64,000 nucleotides of DNA from Quadrisphaera granulorum (GTDB lineage Bacteria > Actinomycetota > Actinomycetes > Actinomycetales > Quadrisphaeraceae): the NCBI RefSeq assembly GCF_003149145.1, contig NZ_QGDQ01000014.1, positions 1-64,000 on the forward strand, written 5' to 3'. A program made the position numbers and the translations under genes. Shown here in pieces: positions 40,841 to 50,167 of the stretch (the stretch's first letter is position 1; each line of letters starts with the position of its first letter). The notes below the pieces were generated by a model. The model searched no databases. It worked only from the letters and a program-made list of their open reading frames with translations, and was not told where the DNA came from.

Positions 40841-43743
40841 TGTTCCTCCTCACCCTGCGCCAGGCCCGCTCCACGGCGGGGCGGCTGCTCCTGGCCGGTG
40901 TCGCCGTGGCCCTCGGGACCGGCTTCGTCGCTGCCGTGCTCCTCACCTCGGCGCTGTTCACCCGCACCATCAGCGACTCGGTCGCCGCCCAGTACGCCGG
41001 CGCCAACGTCATCGTGCACGCCAACGGCGCCCCGCTCAGCGACGCGGACGTCGAGCTGCTGACCGGCACGCCCGGCATCGCCGTCGCCGAGGGTCGCGTC
41101 GACGCGGGGGTGCAGCTGGTCGGCGCAGACGGCACGGAATACACGACCCTGCGCAACACTGCCACCGCCCCGGCGCTCGCCGCGGCCGATCAGGGGCAGC
41201 TCGCCGAGGGGGTTCTGCCCACGGCGACGGGGCAGGTCGCGTTGAGCGCGTCCACCGCGAAGCGCCTGGGGGTGGAGCTCGGCGGCACGGTTGCCGTGCG
41301 CATCTACCCGCCCGCCGTCCCCAGCAGCGCGTCGAGCAGCGGGTCCTCGAGTGCGGAGCAGTCCTCCGGTGATCAGGCTCCCGTTGATACCGGCGATGCC
41401 GACGGCTCCACGACCCAGGACCCGGCGCCCATCGACACGACCGTCACCGTGGTCGGCCTCCTCCACGACCCGACCGGCGTGTTCCTCGCTGACGGCCCCG
41501 TCACCCTCGCGACGACACCCGATGCGCTTCGGTGGTCCTCTGACCAGTACGGCGACCTTCCTCCGGGATCCCCGAGGAGTGGTTTCGGCACGGTGCTGGT
41601 GGCCGAGGCTCCTGGGGCGAGCCCCGAGCAGGCGCGGGACGCCGCCGCGCGGCGCCTGAGCGCCGCGGGCATGAGCGTGCAGACCGGCGGATGGGATCCC
41701 TCGCAGGGGTGGACGGGCGACGCGCCCCCCGTCGACGTGCTCACCAAGGAGCAGATGGTCGACAGGTCGGTCGACAGCGCGCTCGACGGCACGCACATTC
41801 TCACGAGCGTGGTGCTGGCCTTCGCCGCCGTCGCCCTCTTCGTAGCGACGACGGTCATCACCAACACCTTCTCCGTGCTGGTGGCCCAACGGACACGTCA
41901 GCTTGCGCTGCTGCGCTGCGTCGGCGCCACGAAGGGCCAGGTCCGTCGCAGCGTGCTCCTGGAGGCCGCAGCCCTCGGTCTGGTGGCGTCGGCGGCCGGC
42001 GTGGTCGCCGGCACCTGCCTGGCTGCCATCGCTGCCCTCGTCCTCAAGCACTTCGCCCCGGACGTGCCCGTGCCCCGCGGTGTGGTGCTGACGCCGGTGG
42101 CGGTGCTCGCGCCGCTGGCTGTGGGCACAGGCGCGACCGTGCTGGCGGCGCTGGCCCCGGCCCGGGCGGCCACTCGCGTCTCCCCGCTGGCCGCGCTGCG
42201 GCCCGAAGCCGCTCCGGATCTGCGCACGCGCACGTCGCGGTGGCGTCTGGCGCTGTCCCTGGTCCTGCTCGTCGGTGGGGGCGCGCTCCTCGTCCTCGGG
42301 ACGCTCTTCGCGGCGGGTGCGTTCTCCGAGTCCGCGGGGCTGCAGGGCACCGGGCAGGAGCTGAGCGTCTACGGCGTCGCGGCTGCCGTGCTCGGGGGCA
42401 TGGCGTCCTTCACCGGGGTGCTCGTCGGGCAGGTCTTCCTCGTGCCGCGCACGGTGGCGCTCGTAGGCCGCCTGGTCTCCCGCGCCGGCGGCGCCCCAGC
42501 GCGCCTGGCCGCGCTCAACGCCGTCCGCAACCCCCGCCGCACCGCGTCGACCGCCGGTGCCCTCCTCATCGGCACCACGCTGGTGTCCCTCATGGTGGTC
42601 GGCGCCGCCACCACCAGCCGCACGCTCAACGCCGCGCTCGACCGGCAGTACCCGGTGGACGTCGAGGTGAGTTCCGTGATGCCTGGCTTCGGGGAGAGCC
42701 GTGGCATGTCGACGGCAGTCCTCCAGGGCGCCTCGGCCGCGCCGGGGCTGGGGGCTTCCGCTCCTGTGCTCACGGCCCAGCTGGCGATCGCCCCGGGTAC
42801 TGACGGCGGTGGTGCTGATGCGCCGTCCGGTTCCATCGTCGACAGCGTCGCCGCGACGCGTGAGCAGTTCCAGAGCGTGCTGAGCGACCCCTCGACGGTG
42901 GCCCCGTTGCAGCGAGGGACCGTGGTGGTGCCGTTCGACATCGCGAGGCAGCTCGGGCTCGGTGACGGCGCGCCCGTGACGGTGAGGCCCACCATCTCGG
43001 AGTCCACCACGAGCGCCGACGGGACGATGGTGAGTGGCTTCACCTCGCCTGACACGAAGGCCCCGGGACTGCCGATGCGGATCGCCGTGAGTCAGGTGGG
43101 CGGTCGCGCGGTCCTCGTGGTCCCTGACGACCTGCGCTCCCTCGACCCGGCGGCGCCCACCGGTGCGCTCTGGATGCGCCTGGCTCCCGGCGCCGACCCG
43201 GTGGAGGTCTCCGACGAGGTGCAGACCGCCGTGACCAAGGCCACCGGCGACGACAGTCAGAACGCCCCCGTCTACGTCAGTGGTCTCGCAGCCCAGCGCG
43301 CCAGCTACGAGCGCGTCATCGACACGATGCTCCTCGTCGTCGTCGGGCTGCTCGCCGTCGCCGTGATCATCGCCCTCATCGGGGTGGCCAACACCCTCAG
43401 CCTGTCGGTCATCGAGAGGACCCGGGAGAACGCCGTGCTGCGCGCCCTCGGGCTCACCCGCGGCCAGCTGCGCCGGATGCTCGCCTTCGAGGGGGCACTC
43501 GTGGCAGGCGTCGGCGGGCTCCTCGGAGTGGTGCTCGGATCCGTCTACGGCTGGGCGGGCGCGGCGTCGCTGCTCGGGGGCGCCGCCAGCGCCGGCGGGA
43601 GCGCCATCTGGACCCCGTCGCTGCCGTGGGACCAGCTCGGGCTGCTGCTGGCCGTCGCCGTCGTCGCCGGGCTCCTCGCCTCGGTGCTGCCGGCGCGGCG
43701 CGCCGTCCGCACGCCCCCGGTCGCCGCCCTGGCTGACCAGTGA
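40840..43743 (+). CDS. FtsX-like ABC transporter permease
   Basis: 967 residues with two FtsX domains. The N-terminal helix (LLLAGVAVALGTGFVAAVLL) and a large extracellular domain with a Ser-rich insert (~160-190) come first. One FtsX helix set is at ~315-425 (VALFVATTVITNTFSVLVAQ, LALLRCVGATKGQVRRSVLL). A second outer domain precedes a final set at ~825-960 (LIGVANTLSLSVIERTRENA, LRALGLTRGQLRRM). This is the permease of the preceding ATPase. In Gram-positives such pairs with two-component systems often confer resistance to membrane-active peptides. Overlaps both neighbours. Confidence 0.9.
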   Translation: MFLLTLRQARSTAGRLLLAGVAVALGTGFVAAVLLTSALFTRTISDSVAAQYAGANVIVHANGAPLSDADVELLTGTPGIAVAEGRVDAGVQLVGADGTEYTTLRNTATAPALAAADQGQLAEGVLPTATGQVALSASTAKRLGVELGGTVAVRIYPPAVPSSASSSGSSSAEQSSGDQAPVDTGDADGSTTQDPAPIDTTVTVVGLLHDPTGVFLADGPVTLATTPDALRWSSDQYGDLPPGSPRSGFGTVLVAEAPGASPEQARDAAARRLSAAGMSVQTGGWDPSQGWTGDAPPVDVLTKEQMVDRSVDSALDGTHILTSVVLAFAAVALFVATTVITNTFSVLVAQRTRQLALLRCVGATKGQVRRSVLLEAAALGLVASAAGVVAGTCLAAIAALVLKHFAPDVPVPRGVVLTPVAVLAPLAVGTGATVLAALAPARAATRVSPLAALRPEAAPDLRTRTSRWRLALSLVLLVGGGALLVLGTLFAAGAFSESAGLQGTGQELSVYGVAAAVLGGMASFTGVLVGQVFLVPRTVALVGRLVSRAGGAPARLAALNAVRNPRRTASTAGALLIGTTLVSLMVVGAATTSRTLNAALDRQYPVDVEVSSVMPGFGESRGMSTAVLQGASAAPGLGASAPVLTAQLAIAPGTDGGGADAPSGSIVDSVAATREQFQSVLSDPSTVAPLQRGTVVVPFDIARQLGLGDGAPVTVRPTISESTTSADGTMVSGFTSPDTKAPGLPMRIAVSQVGGRAVLVVPDDLRSLDPAAPTGALWMRLAPGADPVEVSDEVQTAVTKATGDDSQNAPVYVSGLAAQRASYERVIDTMLLVVVGLLAVAVIIALIGVANTLSLSVIERTRENAVLRALGLTRGQLRRMLAFEGALVAGVGGLLGVVLGSVYGWAGAASLLGGAASAGGSAIWTPSLPWDQLGLLLAVAVVAGLLASVLPARRAVRTPPVAALADQ

Positions 43744-43775
43744 GCTCACCGGACCCCTCGGCTAGGTTCGGGGGC

Positions 43776-44462
43776 GTGTCAGGCGCCGACGACGTGATCC
43801 GGGTCCTCCTCGTCGACGACCAGCAGCTGCTGCGCGCCGGCTTCCGCATGGTCATCGACTCCCAGCCCGACCTGCAGGTGGTGGGGGAGGCCGGCGACGG
43901 CGAGCAGGCCGTGTCGATGGCGCGGGCGGTGACGCCCGACGTCGTCCTCATGGATGTCCGCATGCCGCGCCTCGACGGCATCGAGGCCACCGCCCGCATC
44001 ACGGCGTCCCTGCCGGAGTCGAAGGTGGTGGTGCTCACCACCTTCGACATCGACGAGTACGCCCTGGCCGCGATCCGCGCCGGCGCCAGCGGCTTCCTCC
44101 TCAAGGACGCACCCCCGGAGGAGCTGCTGGCCGCGGTGCGCACCGTGCACGCGGGAGACGCCGTCATCGCGCCGTCCACCACCCGGCGCCTGCTGGAGCA
44201 CGTCGCGCCGCTGCTGGCGGCGGAGGGAGCCGACGACGGCACCGGCGCCAGCGCCCTCGACGCCCTCACCGAGCGCGAGCGCGAAGTGCTCGTGCTCATG
44301 GCGCGCGGCCGGTCCAACACCGAGATCGCAGGAGACCTCCACGTGGCAGAGGCCACGGTCAAGACTCACGTCGGCCGGGTGCTCGCCAAGCTCGGCGCCC
44401 GCGACCGCGTCCAGGCCGTGGTCACCGCCTACGAGACCGGCCTGGTGCGACCCGGCGGGTAG
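43776..44462 (+). CDS. NarL/LuxR-family response regulator
   Basis: 228 residues. Receiver domain: VIRVLLVDDQQLLRAGFRMV with the phospho-acceptor Asp in VVLMDVRMPRLDG (~59), then TTFDIDEYALAAIRAGASGF and LKDAPP. DNA-binding domain: LTEREREVLVLMARGRSNTE, then HVAEATVKTHVGRVLAKLGA. Two starts compete: a GTG at 43740 overlapping the permease stop, and the GTG at 43776 with TAGGTT seven bases upstream. I prefer the latter. It should be phosphorylated by the kinase at 38589. Confidence 0.9.
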   Translation: MSGADDVIRVLLVDDQQLLRAGFRMVIDSQPDLQVVGEAGDGEQAVSMARAVTPDVVLMDVRMPRLDGIEATARITASLPESKVVVLTTFDIDEYALAAIRAGASGFLLKDAPPEELLAAVRTVHAGDAVIAPSTTRRLLEHVAPLLAAEGADDGTGASALDALTEREREVLVLMARGRSNTEIAGDLHVAEATVKTHVGRVLAKLGARDRVQAVVTAYETGLVRPGG

Positions 44463-44473
44463 CCTCGCGGCAC

Positions 44474-45253
44474 GTGAGCCACGCGCCCTCCAGCCAGCCC
44501 GCCCAGCAGCCCCACGTCAGCCAGCAGCCCCAGAACGCCCAGCAGCCCCAGAACACGCAGCACCCGCTCCCGCAGGCGGTGCTGTGGGACATGGACGGCA
44601 CCCTCGTCGACACCGAGCCGTACTGGTTCAACGCTCAGTTCGGCCTGGTCGCTGATCACGGAGGGTCCTGGTCGGAGGACCAGGCCCGCTCCCTGGTAGG
44701 GGCCGACCTGCGCGAGTCGGCCCGCCGGCTGCGCACCGAGGGCGGGGTGGACCTCCCGCTCGAGGACGTCGCCGCCGAGATCCTTCGCCGCGTCGTCGCG
44801 CAGTTCCAGGCCGGGGCGCCCTGGCGTCCCGGCGGCCGTGAGCTCCTGGCGGCCGTCCGCGCCGCCGGTGTGCCGTGCGCCCTCGTGACGATGTCGTGGG
44901 AGGTGCTCGCCCGCGAGTTCGTCGCGCTGCTGCCCGCGGGCACTTTTGATGCCGTCGTCACCGGCGACGTCGTCAAGCGAGGCAAGCCCGCCCCCGACCC
45001 CTACCTCGAGGCCGCCCGGCGCCTCGGCGTCGACCCTGCCCGCTGCGTGGCCCTGGAGGACTCGACCACCGGCATCAGCAGCGCGCTCGCGGCGGGTGTG
45101 CCGACGGTCGGCATCCCGTGCGTCGTGGAGCTGGAGGCGCGCCCGGGTCTGGTGCGGGTGGCGTCCCTGGAGGGTCGGGACGTCGCTTGGCTCGCGGCGG
45201 TGGCCGCCGGTGCCGCCGGTGACGAGGGAGCCTCCACGCCGCTGCAGCGATAA
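44474..45253 (+). CDS. HAD-IA phosphatase with Gln/Pro-rich leader
   Basis: 259 residues. The first ~33 are a Gln/Pro/Asn/His-rich repeat leader (QQPQNAQQPQNTQHP). Then the HAD motifs follow: I, AVLWDMDGTLVDTEPYW; II, ALVTMSWE; III, VKRGKPAPDPYLEAARRLGV; IV, ALEDSTTGISSALAAGVPTV. It is of the beta-phosphoglucomutase-like group with a helical cap. TAGCCT begins in the stop codon of the response regulator gene and ends eight bases before the GTG. Substrate unknown. Confidence 0.85.
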   Translation: MSHAPSSQPAQQPHVSQQPQNAQQPQNTQHPLPQAVLWDMDGTLVDTEPYWFNAQFGLVADHGGSWSEDQARSLVGADLRESARRLRTEGGVDLPLEDVAAEILRRVVAQFQAGAPWRPGGRELLAAVRAAGVPCALVTMSWEVLAREFVALLPAGTFDAVVTGDVVKRGKPAPDPYLEAARRLGVDPARCVALEDSTTGISSALAAGVPTVGIPCVVELEARPGLVRVASLEGRDVAWLAAVAAGAAGDEGASTPLQR

Positions 45254-45421
45254 CGGGCAGGCGGTCTCGCAGGCAACACGGATGAATCGTGCGCGTGACC
45301 GGATCGTGACGCTTCAATCGTCACCTCGACTGTCCGCCGAGGTTCTTACGGCCTAGCGTGCTGCGCGCTGCCGATCCGCCACCCGGATGCGGCCCGACCG
45401 TCGATGCTCGAGGAGAACCCT
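45254..45421 (+). promoter_or_regulatory. Promoter region of the peptide importer operon
   Basis: TAGCGT (45353-45358) is a likely -10 element about 60 bases before the substrate-binding protein gene, giving a short leader with GAGGAG before the GTG at 45422. Upstream, GTGACG-CTTCAAT-CGTCAC near 45306-45323 is a small dyad that could bind a regulator. Confidence 0.45.
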
Positions 45422-47149
45422 GTGCGAGCCCTCCGCCGTCCTGCCCGACCTGGACCCGGTTCCACTGCCCGCCGCGGCCAGCGCCTGCTGGGAGCGGCGG
45501 CCGCTGTCGTGGCCGCCGCCGTCGCCCTGACGGGCTGCGCGCAGAGCGAGCGCGACACCGCGACGAGCGATGGCTCCAGCGGGTCCGGGGGTGGGGGCGG
45601 CACCTTCGTCTTCGCGGCCTCGTCCGACCCGGTCATGCTCGACCCCGCCTTCGCCTCCGACGGCGAGACGTTCCGCGTGGCCCGGCAGATGTTCGAGGGC
45701 CTGGTGGGCACCCAGCCCGGCACCGCCGACCCCGCCCCGCTGCTCGCGGAGAAGTGGACCGGCAGCGCCGACGGCCTCACGTGGACGTTCGACCTCAAGC
45801 AGGGCGTGAAGTTCTCCGACGGCACCGACTTCAACGGCGAGGCGGTCTGCGCGAACTTCGACCGTTGGTACAACTGGACCGGCGTCAACCAGTCCGGGAA
45901 CATCAGCTACTACTACGGCTCGATCTTCAAGGGCTTCAAGGCCAGCGAAGACCCGACCAAGCAGGGCGGCATCTACGGCGGCTGCACCGCCCCGTCCGCC
46001 AGTCAGGCCGTGGTGACGCTGACGCAGCCGTTCGCGGGCTTCGTCCAGGCGCTGTCGCTGCCGGCTTTCTCCATGCAGAGCCCCACGGCGATGGAGAAGT
46101 ACGACGCCGACAACACCGGCGGCACCGAGGACGACCCGCGCTTCTCCTCCTACGCCACCGAGCACCCGACCGGCACCGGCCCGTTCGTCTTCGAGTCCTG
46201 GGAGCGCGGCCAGGAGGTCAGGCTCAAGCCCAACCCGACCTACTGGGGCGAGAAGCCCAAGGTCGACGAGGTCATCATCCGCACCATCGCCGATGGCAAC
46301 GCCCGCCTTCAGGCGCTGCAGGCCGGTGACATCGACGGCTACGACCTGGTGGCCCCCGGTGACATTGAGGGCCTGAAGTCGGGTGGCTTCCAGGTGCTCA
46401 ACCGCCCGGCGTTCAACATCCTCTACCTGGGCTTCAACCAGGCGAACCCGGCACTGGCCGACGTCCGCGTCCGCCAGGCGATCTCCTACGCCATCGACAA
46501 GGACGCCGTCATCAGCCAGTCGCTGCCGGAGGGCAGCAAGCCGGCGATCGAGTTCATCCCCGACACCGTCGCGGGCTACAACCCGAACGTCACGACGTAC
46601 CCCTACGACCCGGCCAAGGCCAAGCAGCTGCTCGCCGAGGCCGGGCAGTCGAACCTGACGCTCGACTTCAACTACCCGACCGACGTGTCCCGCCCGTACA
46701 TGCCGGCGCCGGAGGCCACGTTCACGGCCATCCAGAGCCAGCTGCAGGCCGTGGGCATCACGGTCAACCCCGTCGCGAACAAGTGGAGCCCGGACTACCT
46801 GGACAAGATCCAGGGCGGTTCCGACCACGGCATCCACCTGCTGGGCTGGACCGGTGACTACAACGACCCCGACAACTTCCTCGGTGTCTTCTTCGGCCAG
46901 AAGTCCAACGAGTGGGGCTTCGACAACCCGCAGCTGTTCCAGGCGCTGACCGCGGCTCGCGGCCTGCCCACCCGCGACGAGCAGGTGCCCGCCTACCAGG
47001 CCATCAACGAGCAGATCGCGCAGTTCGTGCCGGGTGTGCCGATCTCCTCGCCGGTGCCGTCCCTGGCGTTCTCCAAGGCCGTGCAGGGCTACCAGCCCTC
47101 GCCCGTCCAGGACGAGGTCTGGAACACCATCAGCATCGCGACGTCCTGA
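45422..47149 (+). CDS. Peptide ABC transporter substrate-binding lipoprotein
   Basis: 575 residues of the SBP_bac_5 (DppA/OppA) family. A lipoprotein signal with lipobox LTGC (Cys39) is followed by a Gly/Ser stretch and the binding protein: DPVMLDPAFASDGETFRVAR, QMFEGLVGTQPGTADPAPLL, AEKWTGSADGLTWTFDLKQG, HPTGTGPFVFESWERGQEVR, RVRQAISYAIDKDAV. It lies first in an operon with two permeases and two ATPases. It probably binds oligopeptides; related proteins also take nickel chelates or sugars. GTG at 45422 with GAGGAG. Confidence 0.92.
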   Translation: MRALRRPARPGPGSTARRGQRLLGAAAAVVAAAVALTGCAQSERDTATSDGSSGSGGGGGTFVFAASSDPVMLDPAFASDGETFRVARQMFEGLVGTQPGTADPAPLLAEKWTGSADGLTWTFDLKQGVKFSDGTDFNGEAVCANFDRWYNWTGVNQSGNISYYYGSIFKGFKASEDPTKQGGIYGGCTAPSASQAVVTLTQPFAGFVQALSLPAFSMQSPTAMEKYDADNTGGTEDDPRFSSYATEHPTGTGPFVFESWERGQEVRLKPNPTYWGEKPKVDEVIIRTIADGNARLQALQAGDIDGYDLVAPGDIEGLKSGGFQVLNRPAFNILYLGFNQANPALADVRVRQAISYAIDKDAVISQSLPEGSKPAIEFIPDTVAGYNPNVTTYPYDPAKAKQLLAEAGQSNLTLDFNYPTDVSRPYMPAPEATFTAIQSQLQAVGITVNPVANKWSPDYLDKIQGGSDHGIHLLGWTGDYNDPDNFLGVFFGQKSNEWGFDNPQLFQALTAARGLPTRDEQVPAYQAINEQIAQFVPGVPISSPVPSLAFSKAVQGYQPSPVQDEVWNTISIATS

Positions 47150-47178
47150 CACTGGGCTGACGGCCCGCTGAGGTCACC

Positions 47179-48183
47179 GTGCTGAGGTTCGTCGTCCGGC
47201 GCCTGCTGCTGCTGGTGCCGGTGCTGGCGGGGCTCGTGGTCTTGCTCTTCGCATGGCTGCGGGCCCTGCCCGGCGACCCGGCCCGCGCGCTGCTCGGGCA
47301 GCGTGCGACGCCGGCGTCCATCGCGCAGGTCAACGCCGCGTACGGCTTCGACCAGCCGCTGCCGGTGCAGTTCGTCACCTACGTGGGGCGCCTCCTGCGC
47401 GGTGACCTGGGCTCCTCCAGCGCTTCGGGGGAGCCGGTGCTGGACGCGTTCCTGTCGCGCTTCCCCGCGACCATCGAACTGAGCATCGCGGCGCTGCTGT
47501 TCGCCGTCGTCCTCGGCATCCCGCTGGGGTACGCGGCGGCGCAGCGCGCCGGGGGACTGCTCGATACGATCATGGTGGGTGGCTCGCTGCTCGGCGTGAC
47601 CATCCCCGTGTTCTTCCTCGCGTACCTGCTGAAGATCGTGTTCTCGCAGTGGCTACCGCTGCTGCCGACGTCGGGTCGGCAGGACCCGCGCATCGACGCC
47701 ACCCACGTCACGGGGTTCTACGTGCTCGACGGGATCCTCACGCGCGAGTGGGACGCCAGCTGGGACGCGATCGTCCACCTCGTCCTCCCGGGCATCGCGC
47801 TCGGCACCATCCCGCTGGCGATCATCGTGCGCATCACGCGCGCGTCCGTGCTGGAGGTGCTCGGAGAGGACCACGTCCGCACCGCGCGGGCGAAGGGCCT
47901 GCCACGCGCGCTCATCAGCCGTCGGCACGTGCTGCGCAACGCGCTGCTGCCGGTGGTGACCACCATCGGCCTGCAGACCGGTCTGCTGTTCTCCGGGGCT
48001 GTGCTCACCGAGTCGGTGTTCGCGTTCAACGGCATCGGCAGCTACCTGTTCCAGGCCATCAGCCAGCTCGACTACGCCGTGCTGCAGGGGTTCATCCTCT
48101 TCATCGCGCTGACGTACGCGCTGGTCAACCTCGTGGTCGACATCCTCTACGGAGTCATCGACCCCCGCGTGAGACTGAGCTGA
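47179..48183 (+). CDS. dppB: Peptide ABC transporter permease, DppB type
   Basis: 334 residues with six membrane helices. FVVRRLLLLVPVLAGLVVLL and RALPGDPARALLGQRATPAS are the standard start of DppB/OppB. The ATPase-contact loop is VLGEDHVRTARAKGLPRALI, and the last part is AVLTESVFAFNGIGSYLFQA. First of the two channel subunits of the importer; starts 29 bases after the binding protein gene. Confidence 0.92.
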   Translation: MLRFVVRRLLLLVPVLAGLVVLLFAWLRALPGDPARALLGQRATPASIAQVNAAYGFDQPLPVQFVTYVGRLLRGDLGSSSASGEPVLDAFLSRFPATIELSIAALLFAVVLGIPLGYAAAQRAGGLLDTIMVGGSLLGVTIPVFFLAYLLKIVFSQWLPLLPTSGRQDPRIDATHVTGFYVLDGILTREWDASWDAIVHLVLPGIALGTIPLAIIVRITRASVLEVLGEDHVRTARAKGLPRALISRRHVLRNALLPVVTTIGLQTGLLFSGAVLTESVFAFNGIGSYLFQAISQLDYAVLQGFILFIALTYALVNLVVDILYGVIDPRVRLS

Positions 48184-48200
48184 GAGGGGCTGGGACGGAC

Positions 48201-49127
48201 ATGACCCAGGTCTCCGACGCCCTCGGACCCGCCACCCCCACCGCGCCCGACCCGGACGCGGTCGGCAGCGGCGGGCTGTGGCACAGCGCGTGGCGCCGGC
48301 TGCGGCGCAACCCCACGGCCATCGCTGGTGCCGTCATCGTGCTGGCGTTCCTGCTGGTGGCGATCTTCGCGCCGCTCATCGCGCCCGGAGAGCCCGGCGT
48401 ACCGCTGCCCAACAGCGGCGTGACGCCGAGCTCGGTTCCGGGGCCGTCGCCAGGGCACCCGCTGGGCCTGGACAGCCCCGGCACCGACCTGCTGACGCAG
48501 CTGGTGTTCGGTGCGCGGCAGTCGCTGCTCATCGGCGTGGTGTCCACCGCGCTGGGCCTGGCCGGTGGGGCCGTCCTCGGTGTGCTGGCCGGCGGCATCG
48601 GCGGCTGGGTCGACACCGTGGTGATGCGCCTGGTGGACATCCTCCTGTCCATCCCGTCGCTGCTGCTGGCGGTGAGCGTCGCGGCGATCCTCGGGCAGCG
48701 GCCGATCTCGGTGATGATCGCCATCGCGGCAGCGCAGGTGCCGATCTTCGCGCGACTGCTGCGCGGCTCGATGCTCGCGCAGCGCGGCTCCGACTACGTG
48801 CTGGCCGTCCACTCTCTGGGCGTGCGACGGCGCACCGTCGTCATGAGTCACCTGCTGCCCAACTCCCTGGGCCCGGTCATCGTGCAGGCCACCCTGACGC
48901 TGGCGACGGCGATCATCGAGGTGGCGGCGCTGAGCTACCTGGGCCTGGGCGCCTCCAACCCCTCCACGGCCGAGTGGGGACGCATGCTCGTCAACGCGCA
49001 GTCGCGCCTGGCCACCGACCCGCACCTGGCGATCTGGCCGGGGGCCTGCATCGCCGTCACGGCGTTGGGTTTCACCCTCCTCGGCGAGGCCCTCCGCGAG
49101 GCACTCGACCCCAAGGGCAGGAAGTAG
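48201..49127 (+). CDS. dppC: Peptide ABC transporter permease, DppC type
   Basis: 308 residues. A cytoplasmic leader with WRRLRRNPTAIAGAVIVLAF begins the DppC/OppC pattern; HPLGLDSPGTDLLTQLVFGA, the conserved RQSLLIGVVSTALGLAGGAV, and the contact loop RGSDYVLAVHSLGVRRRTVV follow. SYLGLGASNPSTAEWGRML is at the end. Pairs with DppB to form the membrane channel. The stop overlaps the next GTG by one base. Confidence 0.92.
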   Translation: MTQVSDALGPATPTAPDPDAVGSGGLWHSAWRRLRRNPTAIAGAVIVLAFLLVAIFAPLIAPGEPGVPLPNSGVTPSSVPGPSPGHPLGLDSPGTDLLTQLVFGARQSLLIGVVSTALGLAGGAVLGVLAGGIGGWVDTVVMRLVDILLSIPSLLLAVSVAAILGQRPISVMIAIAAAQVPIFARLLRGSMLAQRGSDYVLAVHSLGVRRRTVVMSHLLPNSLGPVIVQATLTLATAIIEVAALSYLGLGASNPSTAEWGRMLVNAQSRLATDPHLAIWPGACIAVTALGFTLLGEALREALDPKGRK

Positions 49128-50167
49128 TGGCGCTCCTCGAGGTCAGGGACCTCTCCGTGGCGTTCCCCGGCGGGTCGGGGCGTGGTGCGTCGTCGTCGAA
49201 AGCCGTTGACGGGGTCACCTTCGACGTGGAGGCCGGTCAGGTGGCCGGGCTCGTGGGGGAGTCCGGGTCGGGCAAGTCGGTGACGTCGCTGGCCGTCATG
49301 GGTCTGCTGCCGAAGACGGCGCAGGTCACGGGCACGGCGTCCTTCGACGGGCGCGACCTGCTGTCGCTGCCGGAGAAGCAGCTGGAGGGAGTGCGGGGCC
49401 GCGACGTCGCGATGGTCTTCCAGGACCCGATGACCTCGCTGAACCCCGTGGTCACCGTCGGCACGCAGATCACCGAGGTGCTGCGGCGCCACACGGGCGC
49501 CTCCCGGAAGGCCGCGCGTGACGAAGCGGGCGAGCTGCTGGCGCGGGTGGGCATCCCGGCGCCGGTGCGGCGACTGCGGGAGTACCCGCACCAGCTCTCC
49601 GGCGGCATGCGGCAGCGGGCGATGATCGCCATTGCGCTGGCCTGTCGGCCGAAGCTGCTCATCGCTGACGAACCGACGACGGCGCTCGACGTGACCATCC
49701 AGGCGCAGGTACTGGAGCTGCTGAGCGACCTCGTGCGCGAACGAGGCACGGCCATGCTGCTCATCACCCACGACCTGGGCGTGGTCGCGGGCCTGTGCGA
49801 CACCGTGACGGTCATGTACTCCGGCCGTGTGGTGGAGCGGGCGGGCCGGCACGAGCTGTTCGCGCGGCCGCGTCACCGGTACACCTCGGGGCTGCTGGCG
49901 TCGGTGCCGAGGCTGGACGCGCCGCGCGGGCAGCGGCTCACGCCGATCCCGGGCACCCCCCGCGACGTCATCGGCTGGACCGACGGCTGCGCCTTCGCGC
50001 CGCGGTGCACCGCGGTCTCCGACGACTGCCGCGTGCCCGACCTGCCGTTGGAGCAGGACGATGACGCGCCGGCCGCGGCCGGGCAGCACCTGCTGCGTTG
50101 CGCCCACCCCGTCCCGGCCGCAGAGCCGCCGCCATCACAGCAGGAGCAGCAGGAGCGCAGCGCATGA
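49127..50167 (+). CDS. dppD: Peptide ABC transporter ATP-binding protein, DppD type
   Basis: 346 residues. Walker [22 protein letters not shown]-loop [20 protein letters not shown], signature [20 protein letters not shown], Walker [22 protein letters not shown]-loop [10 protein letters not shown]. The C-terminal oligopeptide-transporter extension holds a CxxxxxxC pattern ([16 protein letters not shown]) as in DppD, where it can bind an Fe-S cluster. GTG start overlaps the dppC stop by one base; its own stop overlaps dppF by four. Confidence 0.92.
   Translation: MALLEVRDLSVAFPGGSGRGASSSKAVDGVTFDVEAGQVAGLVGESGSGKSVTSLAVMGLLPKTAQVTGTASFDGRDLLSLPEKQLEGVRGRDVAMVFQDPMTSLNPVVTVGTQITEVLRRHTGASRKAARDEAGELLARVGIPAPVRRLREYPHQLSGGMRQRAMIAIALACRPKLLIADEPTTALDVTIQAQVLELLSDLVRERGTAMLLITHDLGVVAGLCDTVTVMYSGRVVERAGRHELFARPRHRYTSGLLASVPRLDAPRGQRLTPIPGTPRDVIGWTDGCAFAPRCTAVSDDCRVPDLPLEQDDDAPAAAGQHLLRCAHPVPAAEPPPSQQEQQERSA

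Noticed and set aside
40630-43749. A 1039-residue minus-strand frame over the FtsX permease gene
   Set aside because: Low-complexity Arg/Gly/His-rich translation with no motifs, lying opposite a permease with clear FtsX helices.
45353-47152. A 599-residue minus-strand frame over the substrate-binding protein gene
   Set aside because: Shadow of a well-supported lipoprotein gene; the Gly/Val/Arg-rich composition reflects third-position GC on the other strand.
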